A stretch of DNA of 41,351 nucleotides from an uncultured Brachyspira sp. (lineage in GTDB: Bacteria; Spirochaetota; Brachyspiria; Brachyspirales; Brachyspiraceae): contig NZ_CALXKQ010000024.1 of NCBI RefSeq assembly GCF_944388875.1, positions 1-41,351 on the forward strand, read 5' to 3'. The notes below the pieces were generated by a model. It was given only the letters and a program-made list of their open reading frames with translations, had not been told where the DNA came from and searched no databases. Made by a program: the position numbers and the translations under genes. Positions 16,180 through 24,059 of the stretch are shown here, in pieces (the first letter of the stretch is position 1; every line of letters begins with the position of its first letter).

Positions 16180-18156
16180 TTGAATGAAGTTAATATAATC
16201 CGCAAAGAAAAAGAAGATGAAGAAGATATTTTTATTTATGATATGGCAGATAATGCCCCAAAAGAAATTGATATAGAACATGTATATTCAATAACTCATG
16301 GTCTAATGATGAATTGGATTGACCCTATAGTGTTTTTGAGAATAGGGGTGTTTTTAGATTTATTTGAATACTCATGCAATAAACCTATACCTTCAGGTGG
16401 AGGTTTAGATAATAAATTGTGTATTTTTATTCCGAACCCTAAAAAATTTAATTTAGATAAAATGAAAAAGAGAATACAAAATTATTATGATAAATCTATT
16501 TTTCCTGCATATAGAATTTATTTAAAACTTTCTAAAGAATATGAACTTTTTTATAGCCAAAAGCATTTATTAATTTATGATGAAATATATCAACTTGAAA
16601 AATTAAAATTGGATGTAAAGCAGATAGAGGATTTAGTTAATAATAAGGATTTTAAATCAAAAAATAAAACAATAATAAGAAGAAAAATATTAGAAAAAAG
16701 AATAAGACTTATAGAACAGCTTGCAGACTCTTATGAAGATGAAGAATTAAAAAGAATTTTAGGTGCTATTCGTCTTTCATTGGATTATAGTATATTAATA
16801 AAAATAGGAGATATTATAGAGTTAATAATATTATACTCCAGAAAAAATAAAATATCAGTAGATGATGATAAAGCTTTTTATTATTTGATTTTTAAAATTA
16901 AACATTTAATATTTGACAATATTCCAAGAATTGTATCCTATGATGAAGGCGATAAAATAGAGGATTATAATATTATATTAAAACTTTATTTAGATAAATA
17001 TAAAGAGATGAAAGATAGAAATAAAGAATCATTGGATAAAGAGTATAATAGTGAAGATTGTATAAGATACGGATATGATAATTTAAATCATGATGATTAT
17101 TTAATTAATGAAGAGAAGCTAAGCGAAATAAATGTATTAAACAGAGCAGGTTATTTTTATAATTTATTTTTGAAATCCGATTCATACGAATATAAGTACA
17201 GACAAAGCGATGAATATATATATTCATTAAGTAATAATAAATATCATGAATATATGGATTTGCTTTTTTATTTGCTAGATTTAAGAATAGATTATAATAT
17301 AAAAATTATTCACGGCGATGAAGAAGTTAATAATGATATAATTTCTATTTTAGAAGATATTAATGCTGTTCAAAAAATAGCTGAGAGATTCTATTTTTTA
17401 GGCTGTTTTAATGATACTAATAAATATAAAAAAACTATGATGAGCAAAATAAACAGCATAAAAATAAAATTTGCTTTTAAATATATAGAAGAGATAAAAG
17501 CTCATATTAATAATGAAAACAGAAAATATAGAGAATATGATGAGGCATTTAATTATATAATAGATTTTATAGAGTTTACTAAAATACGTCAGTCAAAAAA
17601 AGAATATTATAATGAAAAGCATTATTTAGATTATGATTATTATTACAGCGATGAATATAAAAACTTTAAAAAAATAGATGCAGAAATTTTTGAGGCTGAT
17701 GATAATGATTTAAAAATTATAGAAAAGGTGAGAAAAAGTTTTTTGGAAAGAGGTATGGAAGCATGGAATTATTTTTCTGAAACAGGATATAAAGATATAA
17801 AAGAAAATTATAAAGAAGATAGAAGAATATTTTTTGAGAACAATTATAAAATAATATATAAAAAAGCCAAAGGAGACGGAATTAAAAAAATGAATTACAT
17901 AAAATCCATCCCTACTAATAATGTTATTGAAAATGAGGATGATTTTATTGATGTTTATTTTTTTAATTACATGAATTATATATATCAGAAGAAATATTAT
18001 ATTGATTTTTTTAAGGTAAACAAAATAGATTTAAAAAAATTGTATATAGAAAGAACGGATATATTTGAAGAACATGATGAAAATAATCCATTTGGTTTTA
18101 GGATTTCTTCTGTTGATCTTGGCGGAACTTATTCTTATATTGATATTGAAGATTAA
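16180..18156 (+). CDS. MerR-like winged-helix protein, 658 aa, N terminus damaged
   Basis: A large, Asn/Lys/Tyr/Asp-rich cytoplasmic protein. Residues about 53-155 carry the shared signature of this locus: LRIGVFLDLFE, then a long insert, then IFPAYR and a helix YDEIYQLEKLKLDVKQIEDLV, which I read as a divergent MerR-type winged helix. The remaining 500 residues are helical and not recognised. The TTG at 16180 has no ribosome binding site; the frame stays open 81 codons upstream. The first in-frame ATG is at 16243. It may be a decaying gene or be made from a start I cannot see. Confidence 0.6.
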   Translation: MNEVNIIRKEKEDEEDIFIYDMADNAPKEIDIEHVYSITHGLMMNWIDPIVFLRIGVFLDLFEYSCNKPIPSGGGLDNKLCIFIPNPKKFNLDKMKKRIQNYYDKSIFPAYRIYLKLSKEYELFYSQKHLLIYDEIYQLEKLKLDVKQIEDLVNNKDFKSKNKTIIRRKILEKRIRLIEQLADSYEDEELKRILGAIRLSLDYSILIKIGDIIELIILYSRKNKISVDDDKAFYYLIFKIKHLIFDNIPRIVSYDEGDKIEDYNIILKLYLDKYKEMKDRNKESLDKEYNSEDCIRYGYDNLNHDDYLINEEKLSEINVLNRAGYFYNLFLKSDSYEYKYRQSDEYIYSLSNNKYHEYMDLLFYLLDLRIDYNIKIIHGDEEVNNDIISILEDINAVQKIAERFYFLGCFNDTNKYKKTMMSKINSIKIKFAFKYIEEIKAHINNENRKYREYDEAFNYIIDFIEFTKIRQSKKEYYNEKHYLDYDYYYSDEYKNFKKIDAEIFEADDNDLKIIEKVRKSFLERGMEAWNYFSETGYKDIKENYKEDRRIFFENNYKIIYKKAKGDGIKKMNYIKSIPTNNVIENEDDFIDVYFFNYMNYIYQKKYYIDFFKVNKIDLKKLYIERTDIFEEHDENNPFGFRISSVDLGGTYSYIDIED

Positions 18157-18166
18157 ATTATACTGT

Positions 18167-18195
18167 TTGATTAAAAAAATAATTCATAATATAAT
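18167..18195 (+). promoter_or_regulatory. Promoter of the TPR gene
   Basis: TTGATT (18167-18172), 17 bp, TATAAT (18190-18195), in the 70-bp gap before the TPR gene. The sequence after it repeats the block at 15811-15853. Confidence 0.75.
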
Positions 18196-18226
18196 CTAAA
18201 AAATATAAGTATTTATAAGGGTTGTT

Positions 18227-20137
18227 ATGAGTTTGATCGATTTGGCGGCAGAAGCGTATCAAAATAAATTGTATAATTTTTCTATAAAGCTTATTAATAA
18301 ATATCTTAAAAATACAAAAAATAAAAAGTTAGAAAAAGCCTATTATTACAGAGCATTAAGCAGAGAAAAATTAAAGCATTATAAAAAGGCATTGGAAGAT
18401 TATAATAGTCTGCTTAAAATAATTCATCACAGCCCAAAAATATATTCAAAAATATCTATTATCAAAATAAAACTTTTTAAAAGCTGTCATAATATTATAG
18501 ATGATACTAAATTCTTCAATAATGATATAATAGAATATTTGGAGAAATCTATAAAATTAAAAACTGAAAACAAAAATATTTATTATTACAGATATATATT
18601 TAAAAATATTTCACTGCTACGTTATGAAATAAATGAAAAAGAAAAAGAAATTATTTTAAATAAACTTAAAAATAATTTTCCAAAAATGTATAAATATTTA
18701 GGTTATGAATATAAAGATGAGAGATATTTAAAAAAAGCCATTGAGTTTGATGATAAGGATTATATATCATATTATAATATGGCTGTTATAAATTATAAAA
18801 ATATAGATAGTTCTATTAAATATTTAGAAAAGTCAATAAATATAAATCCAAATTATTATAAGGCTTATAATGCTCTTGCTTTATTATTGCTTGAAAAAGA
18901 AAAGTCTATAGATAATTATAAAAAGGCTTTAGAGTATTTGGATAAGGCTATTGAATTAAATAAATATTATGTTCAGGGATTTTTTAACAGGCATAAAATA
19001 AAAAAAGAATTGCTGAGTTTAATTGAAGCAGATAAAAAATACGATGAAGAATATAAAAATAAATTAAAAGATGAAATAACAAAAGACTTAAAAAATGCTT
19101 ATGAGCTTTCTAATTATGAAGCAAAAAAATCTATTAAGTATTATAAAGTTTTCGGCACAGAAGATGATATTATAAAAAACTTATCAAATGCTCAATTATC
19201 CTTTCCTAAATCAAAAGATGATAATGTTTTAATTTATATAAAGACCGCTGATAATGTTTCCAGTTTCTTTGAAAAAATAGAAAATTATAATGAGGCTTTA
19301 AGTTTAGATTCCAACTATTATGAGGCTTATAATTTAAGGGGCTTTGCAAAATATAATCTGGGCTTTTATGATGATGCATTGATTGATTTTGATAAGGCAA
19401 TAGAAATTAATAAAAATTATGCCGATGCCTATTACAATAAGGGAAAGGTTTATTTATCTAAAAAGAAATACAATGAAGCTATAGAATATTTTACAAAGTC
19501 AAAAGAACTTTATAAAATGAATGATGATAAGCATGAATTAAACAGAATAAAGCCTGATCATTATATTGCTTGGTGCTATTATTATTTGGGAGAGGACATT
19601 GATAAAATATTTAATGAGAATATAAAATCAAATAATGAAGGACTTTCTGAAGTTTATTACAACAGAGGAAAATTAAGATATCAGCTAAAAGAATATGAAA
19701 AGGCTGCAGAAGATTTTGATAACATAAAAGATGAAACTGATAAAAATTATAAAAAGTCATTATTTTATAATGTTATATGCAAAAACGAATTAAGCGGTTT
19801 GACAGAGGATGAAAATATAAAACTTCATAATAAACTAATAATGATGCTTGCACTTGCCAAAGAATATAAAAAAGATAATGATTTTAGAAGTGCATTTGAT
19901 ATTTATGAAAAAGTGATTAACAATACTATTGAAATTAATAATAATAATAATGCAGAGCGTATGTTTTTCTTTTATTTGTTTAGGGCAGAAGCAAAGATTG
20001 AAATATTTAACTCTTCATTTGATTATGATAATTATTTTGAAGAGGCAAAAGAGGATATTAAACTTGCCTATCAGTATGCGAATACCGATAAGAAAAAAGA
20101 ATATATTGATATTCAGAGGAAAGAATTTAATTTATGA
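18227..20137 (+). CDS. TPR-repeat protein, 636 aa
   Basis: A long array of tetratricopeptide-type helical repeats. Typical units are YYKAYNALALLLLEKEK…YKKALEYLDKAIELN (near 210-245) and YYEAYNLRGFAKYNLGFYDDALIDFDKAIEIN (near 365-395), followed by YADAYYNKGKVYLSKKKY. No signal peptide or membrane segment is seen, so it is a cytoplasmic scaffold or partner-binding protein. AAGGG precedes the ATG. Its last codon overlaps the ATG of the following MerR-like gene (ATGA), so the two are probably translated together and may interact. Confidence 0.85.
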   Translation: MSLIDLAAEAYQNKLYNFSIKLINKYLKNTKNKKLEKAYYYRALSREKLKHYKKALEDYNSLLKIIHHSPKIYSKISIIKIKLFKSCHNIIDDTKFFNNDIIEYLEKSIKLKTENKNIYYYRYIFKNISLLRYEINEKEKEIILNKLKNNFPKMYKYLGYEYKDERYLKKAIEFDDKDYISYYNMAVINYKNIDSSIKYLEKSININPNYYKAYNALALLLLEKEKSIDNYKKALEYLDKAIELNKYYVQGFFNRHKIKKELLSLIEADKKYDEEYKNKLKDEITKDLKNAYELSNYEAKKSIKYYKVFGTEDDIIKNLSNAQLSFPKSKDDNVLIYIKTADNVSSFFEKIENYNEALSLDSNYYEAYNLRGFAKYNLGFYDDALIDFDKAIEINKNYADAYYNKGKVYLSKKKYNEAIEYFTKSKELYKMNDDKHELNRIKPDHYIAWCYYYLGEDIDKIFNENIKSNNEGLSEVYYNRGKLRYQLKEYEKAAEDFDNIKDETDKNYKKSLFYNVICKNELSGLTEDENIKLHNKLIMMLALAKEYKKDNDFRSAFDIYEKVINNTIEINNNNNAERMFFFYLFRAEAKIEIFNSSFDYDNYFEEAKEDIKLAYQYANTDKKKEYIDIQRKEFNL

Positions 20138-21477
20138 AAGATATAAATAAAGATAATTTAGAATTTAATTTTGATGATGATAAAAGCGGCAAATATATAA
20201 AAAAAGAAATTCCTTCTTTGATTGAAATAAAAAAAAAGACAGAAAATATATTTTTAATAGAAGCTGTTTCAGGAAGAGAAAAAAAATCAAATGGAAATTA
20301 TAAAAAAAGGAAGATTAAATTTTTAGAAGATAATATTTATGATTTTTTTGATGATAAGAAAGAATATAAAAATATATTAGATGATTTTAATTTTGATGAT
20401 GAGAGTATTTATTTTTTCAGCATACAGGCCTTTTTAGATAAATACTTTAAAAATCACAGCAAAGATAATGAAAATTTAAAAGATAATATGCAGCAGGCTT
20501 ATGACAGAGAAAATATACTCCCTTCATACAATATTAAATATAACAAATCAAATAGTAACGATACAAAAACTAGAATATACACAAAAGATCATTATCCGCT
20601 TTTAAATGAAATATTGAGGCTGGAAAAAGAAGAAAAGAATTATGAAGAGATAAGGTCTGCTTTATACGAAGATTTAAAAGAAGTATATAAAAAAGAAGAG
20701 TATAATGAAAAAATAGATGATGATAATTTGGAAGGGTATATAAAAAATATATGCTCAAAATTTGATGATGATAAACTTTATGATGAAAATGATGACAACA
20801 TTATTCACCCTATTATATATTATCATCAGAAATTATATTATATGCCATTTAAAATTTATGAAAATTTTATAAGAAACAAAATAAATATAAAAAAATATAA
20901 AGCTCTTATCAATTTTAGCAAGGAAAGTTTTGATTTAATCAATAAAAATAATAAAGATGAAATAGATTATATTTATAATAGATGTAATAATTATGGTTTA
21001 GAAAGGCATGATAAAGTTTTATTTGAAAATATAATTTTTGATAAAATAGATTTTAATATAAAAGAAACTTATGAAAAATGTATAACTCTAAATGATAAGA
21101 TAATATCATTTCAATTGAGTAATAATATTTATATAAAGAACTATAATCCTACTGCAGCAGAAGAGATTTTCAATATTCTTTATTTTACAGATTACATAGA
21201 TGAACACAAGTATATAGAATTAAAAGATAAAATGTCAAAGTTAAAAAGTTTAGAAAAAAATAATAAAATAATAGAATGCAGTATAACTTCAGAAGATGAA
21301 AAAATAATTTATAATACGGCTAAAGCATTTAAATTTAAAAAAATGGGTTATATAAGTCTTTATAAGGTAATTAAACTTAACTATGACAACAGCAATTTAG
21401 AAAATACATTCAAAGAAATTATAGATTTAATGAAAAACTATGATAAAATATATAATTTAGCTAAATCTGCCCAATAA
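20134..21477 (+). CDS. MerR-like winged-helix protein, 447 aa
   Basis: A cytoplasmic protein, very rich in Asp, Lys and Asn. Residues about 93-178 hold the local signature: FFSIQAFLDKYF, ILPSYN, TRIYTKDHYPLLNEILRLE and a final helix YEEIRSAL, matching the order helix-turn-helix, wing, helix of MerR domains. The C-terminal 270 residues are helical and unassigned. It overlaps the TPR gene by 4 bp. Here the usual Arg of the PAYR motif is Asn. Function inferred only as DNA binding. Confidence 0.72.
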   Translation: MKDINKDNLEFNFDDDKSGKYIKKEIPSLIEIKKKTENIFLIEAVSGREKKSNGNYKKRKIKFLEDNIYDFFDDKKEYKNILDDFNFDDESIYFFSIQAFLDKYFKNHSKDNENLKDNMQQAYDRENILPSYNIKYNKSNSNDTKTRIYTKDHYPLLNEILRLEKEEKNYEEIRSALYEDLKEVYKKEEYNEKIDDDNLEGYIKNICSKFDDDKLYDENDDNIIHPIIYYHQKLYYMPFKIYENFIRNKINIKKYKALINFSKESFDLINKNNKDEIDYIYNRCNNYGLERHDKVLFENIIFDKIDFNIKETYEKCITLNDKIISFQLSNNIYIKNYNPTAAEEIFNILYFTDYIDEHKYIELKDKMSKLKSLEKNNKIIECSITSEDEKIIYNTAKAFKFKKMGYISLYKVIKLNYDNSNLENTFKEIIDLMKNYDKIYNLAKSAQ

Positions 21478-22015
21478 TTTTATTTTACATATAATACATT
21501 TTTTGAGATATTTTTTATACTCCAAAAATACTTCAAAAATATTTCAATACATTAATCTTTCTATAATGATTTAAACTAACCATGGGGATATAATATGATA
21601 CATACATATTAATGACTATATATATAATAATACTGCCATAAAAGATACATTATTATTATCATATAGATAAATATAACATAAGGTATATATGAGGGTATTT
21701 ATAAAAAATATATAAATATACAAATTAATTTTTTTTCTTATGTTTGGTAGAATATTTTAATCTGATTTAATAAGAAATTTATTAATTTTATGACATCCCT
21801 CAGAGGGTATCAAGTGAGTTTTTTATGTTATTTGCTATTATATATATGTATTAAGATATTACTGGAGGAATATATGAGTTATATTATATGTTTAATTATA
21901 AAGGAAAGTCTTATTCCAATATAGTTAAATTACTATTTGTTATTCAATTATAATAATGATTAAAGCCAAATTTTAATATATTAATATACAGTAAAATTTT
22001 TGCTGGAGGTGTATT
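21478..22015. other. Intergenic region with short ribosome-binding-site-led ORFs
   Basis: No long gene. Several Shine-Dalgarno-like sites lead very short ORFs: AAGG before ATG at 21689 (8 codons), and GGAGGA before ATG at 21874 (16 codons, MSYIICLIIKESLIPI). A small hairpin ATCCCTCAGAGGGTAT lies near 21795. The spacing before the frameshifted Smr gene suggests decayed genes or leader peptides; I cannot tell which. Confidence 0.4.
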
Positions 22016-22376
22016 ATGCCTAAAATAAAATTATATTACTTAAATTTAGGAGGTATTATGAAGAAAGATAGAATGATTAAGCGTAAAATATACCGTGATA
22101 ACGGAAATTATGTTATAGATTTACATAACTTCCACAGTAAGCGAGGCAATAGATTTTATTGATCATACAATACTTCATTATTACTATATCAATAATATTA
22201 ACTCTACTTTAGAAATAATATATGGAAGGGGACTTCATAACGGAATAGGACATTCTGTATTAAAAGCTCATGTTATAAACAGAATTTATGAATTAAAAAA
22301 GAAAGGTCATGTTCTTAAATGGAAGCAGAACAAATGTAAAAAAGGCGGGGCTATAATTGTATATGTAAATGTATGA
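22016..22376 (+). pseudogene. Smr-domain protein gene with +1 frameshift
   Basis: Reading from ATG 22058 (ribosome binding site AGGAGGT) gives MKKDRMIKRKIYRDNGNY then VIDLHNF, and would stop at 22160. Skipping one base at about 22133 continues as TVSEAIDFIDHTILHYYY, then LEIIYGRGLHNGIGHSVLKAHV and GGAIIVYVNV, ending at 22376. Together these form an Smr domain: the DLH motif, the GxGLHxxxGxSVLK motif and the closing strand. Smr domains are small nucleic-acid endonucleases or binders. An in-frame ATG at 22016 with GGAGGTG is an alternative start. It is either inactivated, frameshifted by design, or a sequence error. Confidence 0.82.
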
Positions 22377-22412
22377 TTATAGAGATTATATAAATATTTT
22401 AAGGAGAGAAAA

Positions 22413-23120
22413 ATGGCTAGAAGGGATAAAGATAATAAAGTATATGATAATAGTAAAAGGGATGTTAATGAAAAAGATATCATTTACTATATAGCAGGCA
22501 GAGAGTGCGTACTTCCATGCAAAGCGGATGCTGATAAAAATTCTTTTATGCAGATAGGAGATTTTTTTAATGAACTTATAAGGGATAAAATAATAAATGA
22601 CGGAGATATTGATTTAAAAGTTTTAAGAAAATGGGATGAAAAAGAAATACTTCCAGCATACAGAAAGGCAAAGGGACCTGTAAGAACGGATACAAGATTT
22701 TATACTAAAAATCATAAATATATGGTTAAGGAGATATTAAGGCTTAAGAGAATAGGTTTTGATATATCCGACATAGAGAGAATATTATTTTTTAATGAAA
22801 GCTTGGAAATTGTTCTTTTGGATAAGTCTATAAAAAATAAAGAAGATTACAGCAAAATGAAAAGAACTATAAACAATATGGAGGATATGGAAGCTAAATT
22901 GATAACTCCTTCAATAGAAACTGTAAAGGAAATCATTAATTTAGATAAATACAATATTAACAGCAAAAGCAAAAAGTTAAAAAAAGAATATGCCTCCATA
23001 ATTGCTTTTATAGATATAGTAAAAAAGGCATGCTCATCATACAATGGGAATTATTTTAATAAATCTGATTTTAAGGAGGATATGATTGATATAATAAAAA
23101 GATATAAGAAATTACTTTAA
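22413..23120 (+). CDS. MerR-like winged-helix protein, 235 aa
   Basis: A compact member of the locus family. Residues 46-128 read as a MerR-type DNA-binding domain: MQIGDFFNELI, VLRKWDEKEILPAYR, TDTRFYTKNHKYMVKEILRLKRIGFDISDIERILF, corresponding to helix 1-turn, the RxWxxxGLLP turn, the RYY wing and the EIxxIL helix. The C-terminal half is helical (YSKMKRTINNMEDMEAKL) and may mediate dimerisation. AAGGAGAG precedes the ATG. The paralogue 23242-23937 is closely related and has the same layout. Confidence 0.82.
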   Translation: MARRDKDNKVYDNSKRDVNEKDIIYYIAGRECVLPCKADADKNSFMQIGDFFNELIRDKIINDGDIDLKVLRKWDEKEILPAYRKAKGPVRTDTRFYTKNHKYMVKEILRLKRIGFDISDIERILFFNESLEIVLLDKSIKNKEDYSKMKRTINNMEDMEAKLITPSIETVKEIINLDKYNINSKSKKLKKEYASIIAFIDIVKKACSSYNGNYFNKSDFKEDMIDIIKRYKKLL

Positions 23121-23241
23121 TTCTATTATATATATATTAGGGGATATAGCAGCAAATATCTATGTTTTTTATTTTCATGCTATGTACAAAAAACCTATAT
23201 TGTTTTATATATAAATTAATAATAAGTTACAGGTATCATAT

Positions 23242-23937
23242 ATGAAAAGCTATAAAAAAATAGATATGAATAATGATAATGCTTACTATTTTATAAATAA
23301 AGTTAAGCATACATTAACTTCTAAAAATAATATTAATAAAAATGATTTAATGTCTATAGGAGAGTTTATAGATTTGCTTAAATGCGAAGGCATATCAGAT
23401 GTTACATTTAAAAATATGAGAGATTGGGATAATAAGGGCATACTTCCAGCATACAGAGTTCCTCAGGGCAAGTCTAGAGAGGATGTTAGATACTACAGTA
23501 ATGAGCATTTAAATATGGTAAAAGAGATATTATATTTAAAATCTGTAGGTTTAGAGCTTCCAGACATTTATAAAATCATGTTTGAAAATGAAGATGCAAA
23601 TATTATATTTTTATATAAATCTGTAAAAAATTTGGAGGATTTCAAAAGAATGAAAGATGTTATAAAAAATATTGATGAAATGGAAAAAGAATTGATAGTT
23701 CCTATAATAAAGAATATTAAAAATGAGTTTATAAAAAATAATGATAAGATTGATGAAAGCTATATAAAAAAACTTATATTCAATTATAAGAATGCTGATT
23801 TGGACAGCGAAGATATTACTATGCTTTCTTTTATACTTATGCTTTTAAGTGCTTTTTCATCATACAATGAGGAGGATAATTCTTTTGATAAAAAGAAATT
23901 CTCTGATTTTATGACAGATATAATAAGCAAATATTAA
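23242..23937 (+). CDS. MerR-like winged-helix protein, 231 aa
   Basis: A paralogue of the preceding gene. Residues 37-114: MSIGEFIDLLK, FKNMRDWDNKGILPAYR, EDVRYYSNEHLNMVKEILYLKSVGLELPDIYKIMF. The WDNKGILPAYR and VRYYS elements are the clearest MerR-like ones in the window. The C-terminal region (FKRMKDVIKNIDEMEKEL … SSYNEEDNSFDKKKF) parallels that of the neighbour. It is transcribed in the same direction and ends before a strong terminator. Probable DNA-binding regulator; target unknown. Confidence 0.84.
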   Translation: MKSYKKIDMNNDNAYYFINKVKHTLTSKNNINKNDLMSIGEFIDLLKCEGISDVTFKNMRDWDNKGILPAYRVPQGKSREDVRYYSNEHLNMVKEILYLKSVGLELPDIYKIMFENEDANIIFLYKSVKNLEDFKRMKDVIKNIDEMEKELIVPIIKNIKNEFIKNNDKIDESYIKKLIFNYKNADLDSEDITMLSFILMLLSAFSSYNEEDNSFDKKKFSDFMTDIISKY

Positions 23938-23990
23938 AAATCAAGGCAATTAAACCCTAATCAGAAAAAATAACATAATATTTATTTTAT

Positions 23991-24024
23991 CTCCTAATGA
24001 ATATAACTTCATTAGGAGTTTTTT
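23991..24024 (+). terminator. Rho-independent terminator after the 231-aa MerR-like gene
   Basis: CTCCTAATGAA (23991-24001) pairs perfectly with TTCATTAGGAG (24008-24018) over 11 bp, followed by six T residues. Confidence 0.95.
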
Positions 24025-24025
24025 A

Positions 24026-24053
24026 TTGTATATGTTTTTATTTTTGATATAAT
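24026..24053 (+). promoter_or_regulatory. Promoter of the 711-aa MerR-like gene, leaderless arrangement
   Basis: TTGTAT (24026-24031), 16 bp, TATAAT (24048-24053), then exactly 6 nt to the ATG at 24060. No Shine-Dalgarno is present. It begins immediately after the terminator of the previous gene, so this is an independent transcript. Confidence 0.78.
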
Positions 24054-24059
24054 AAAAAC

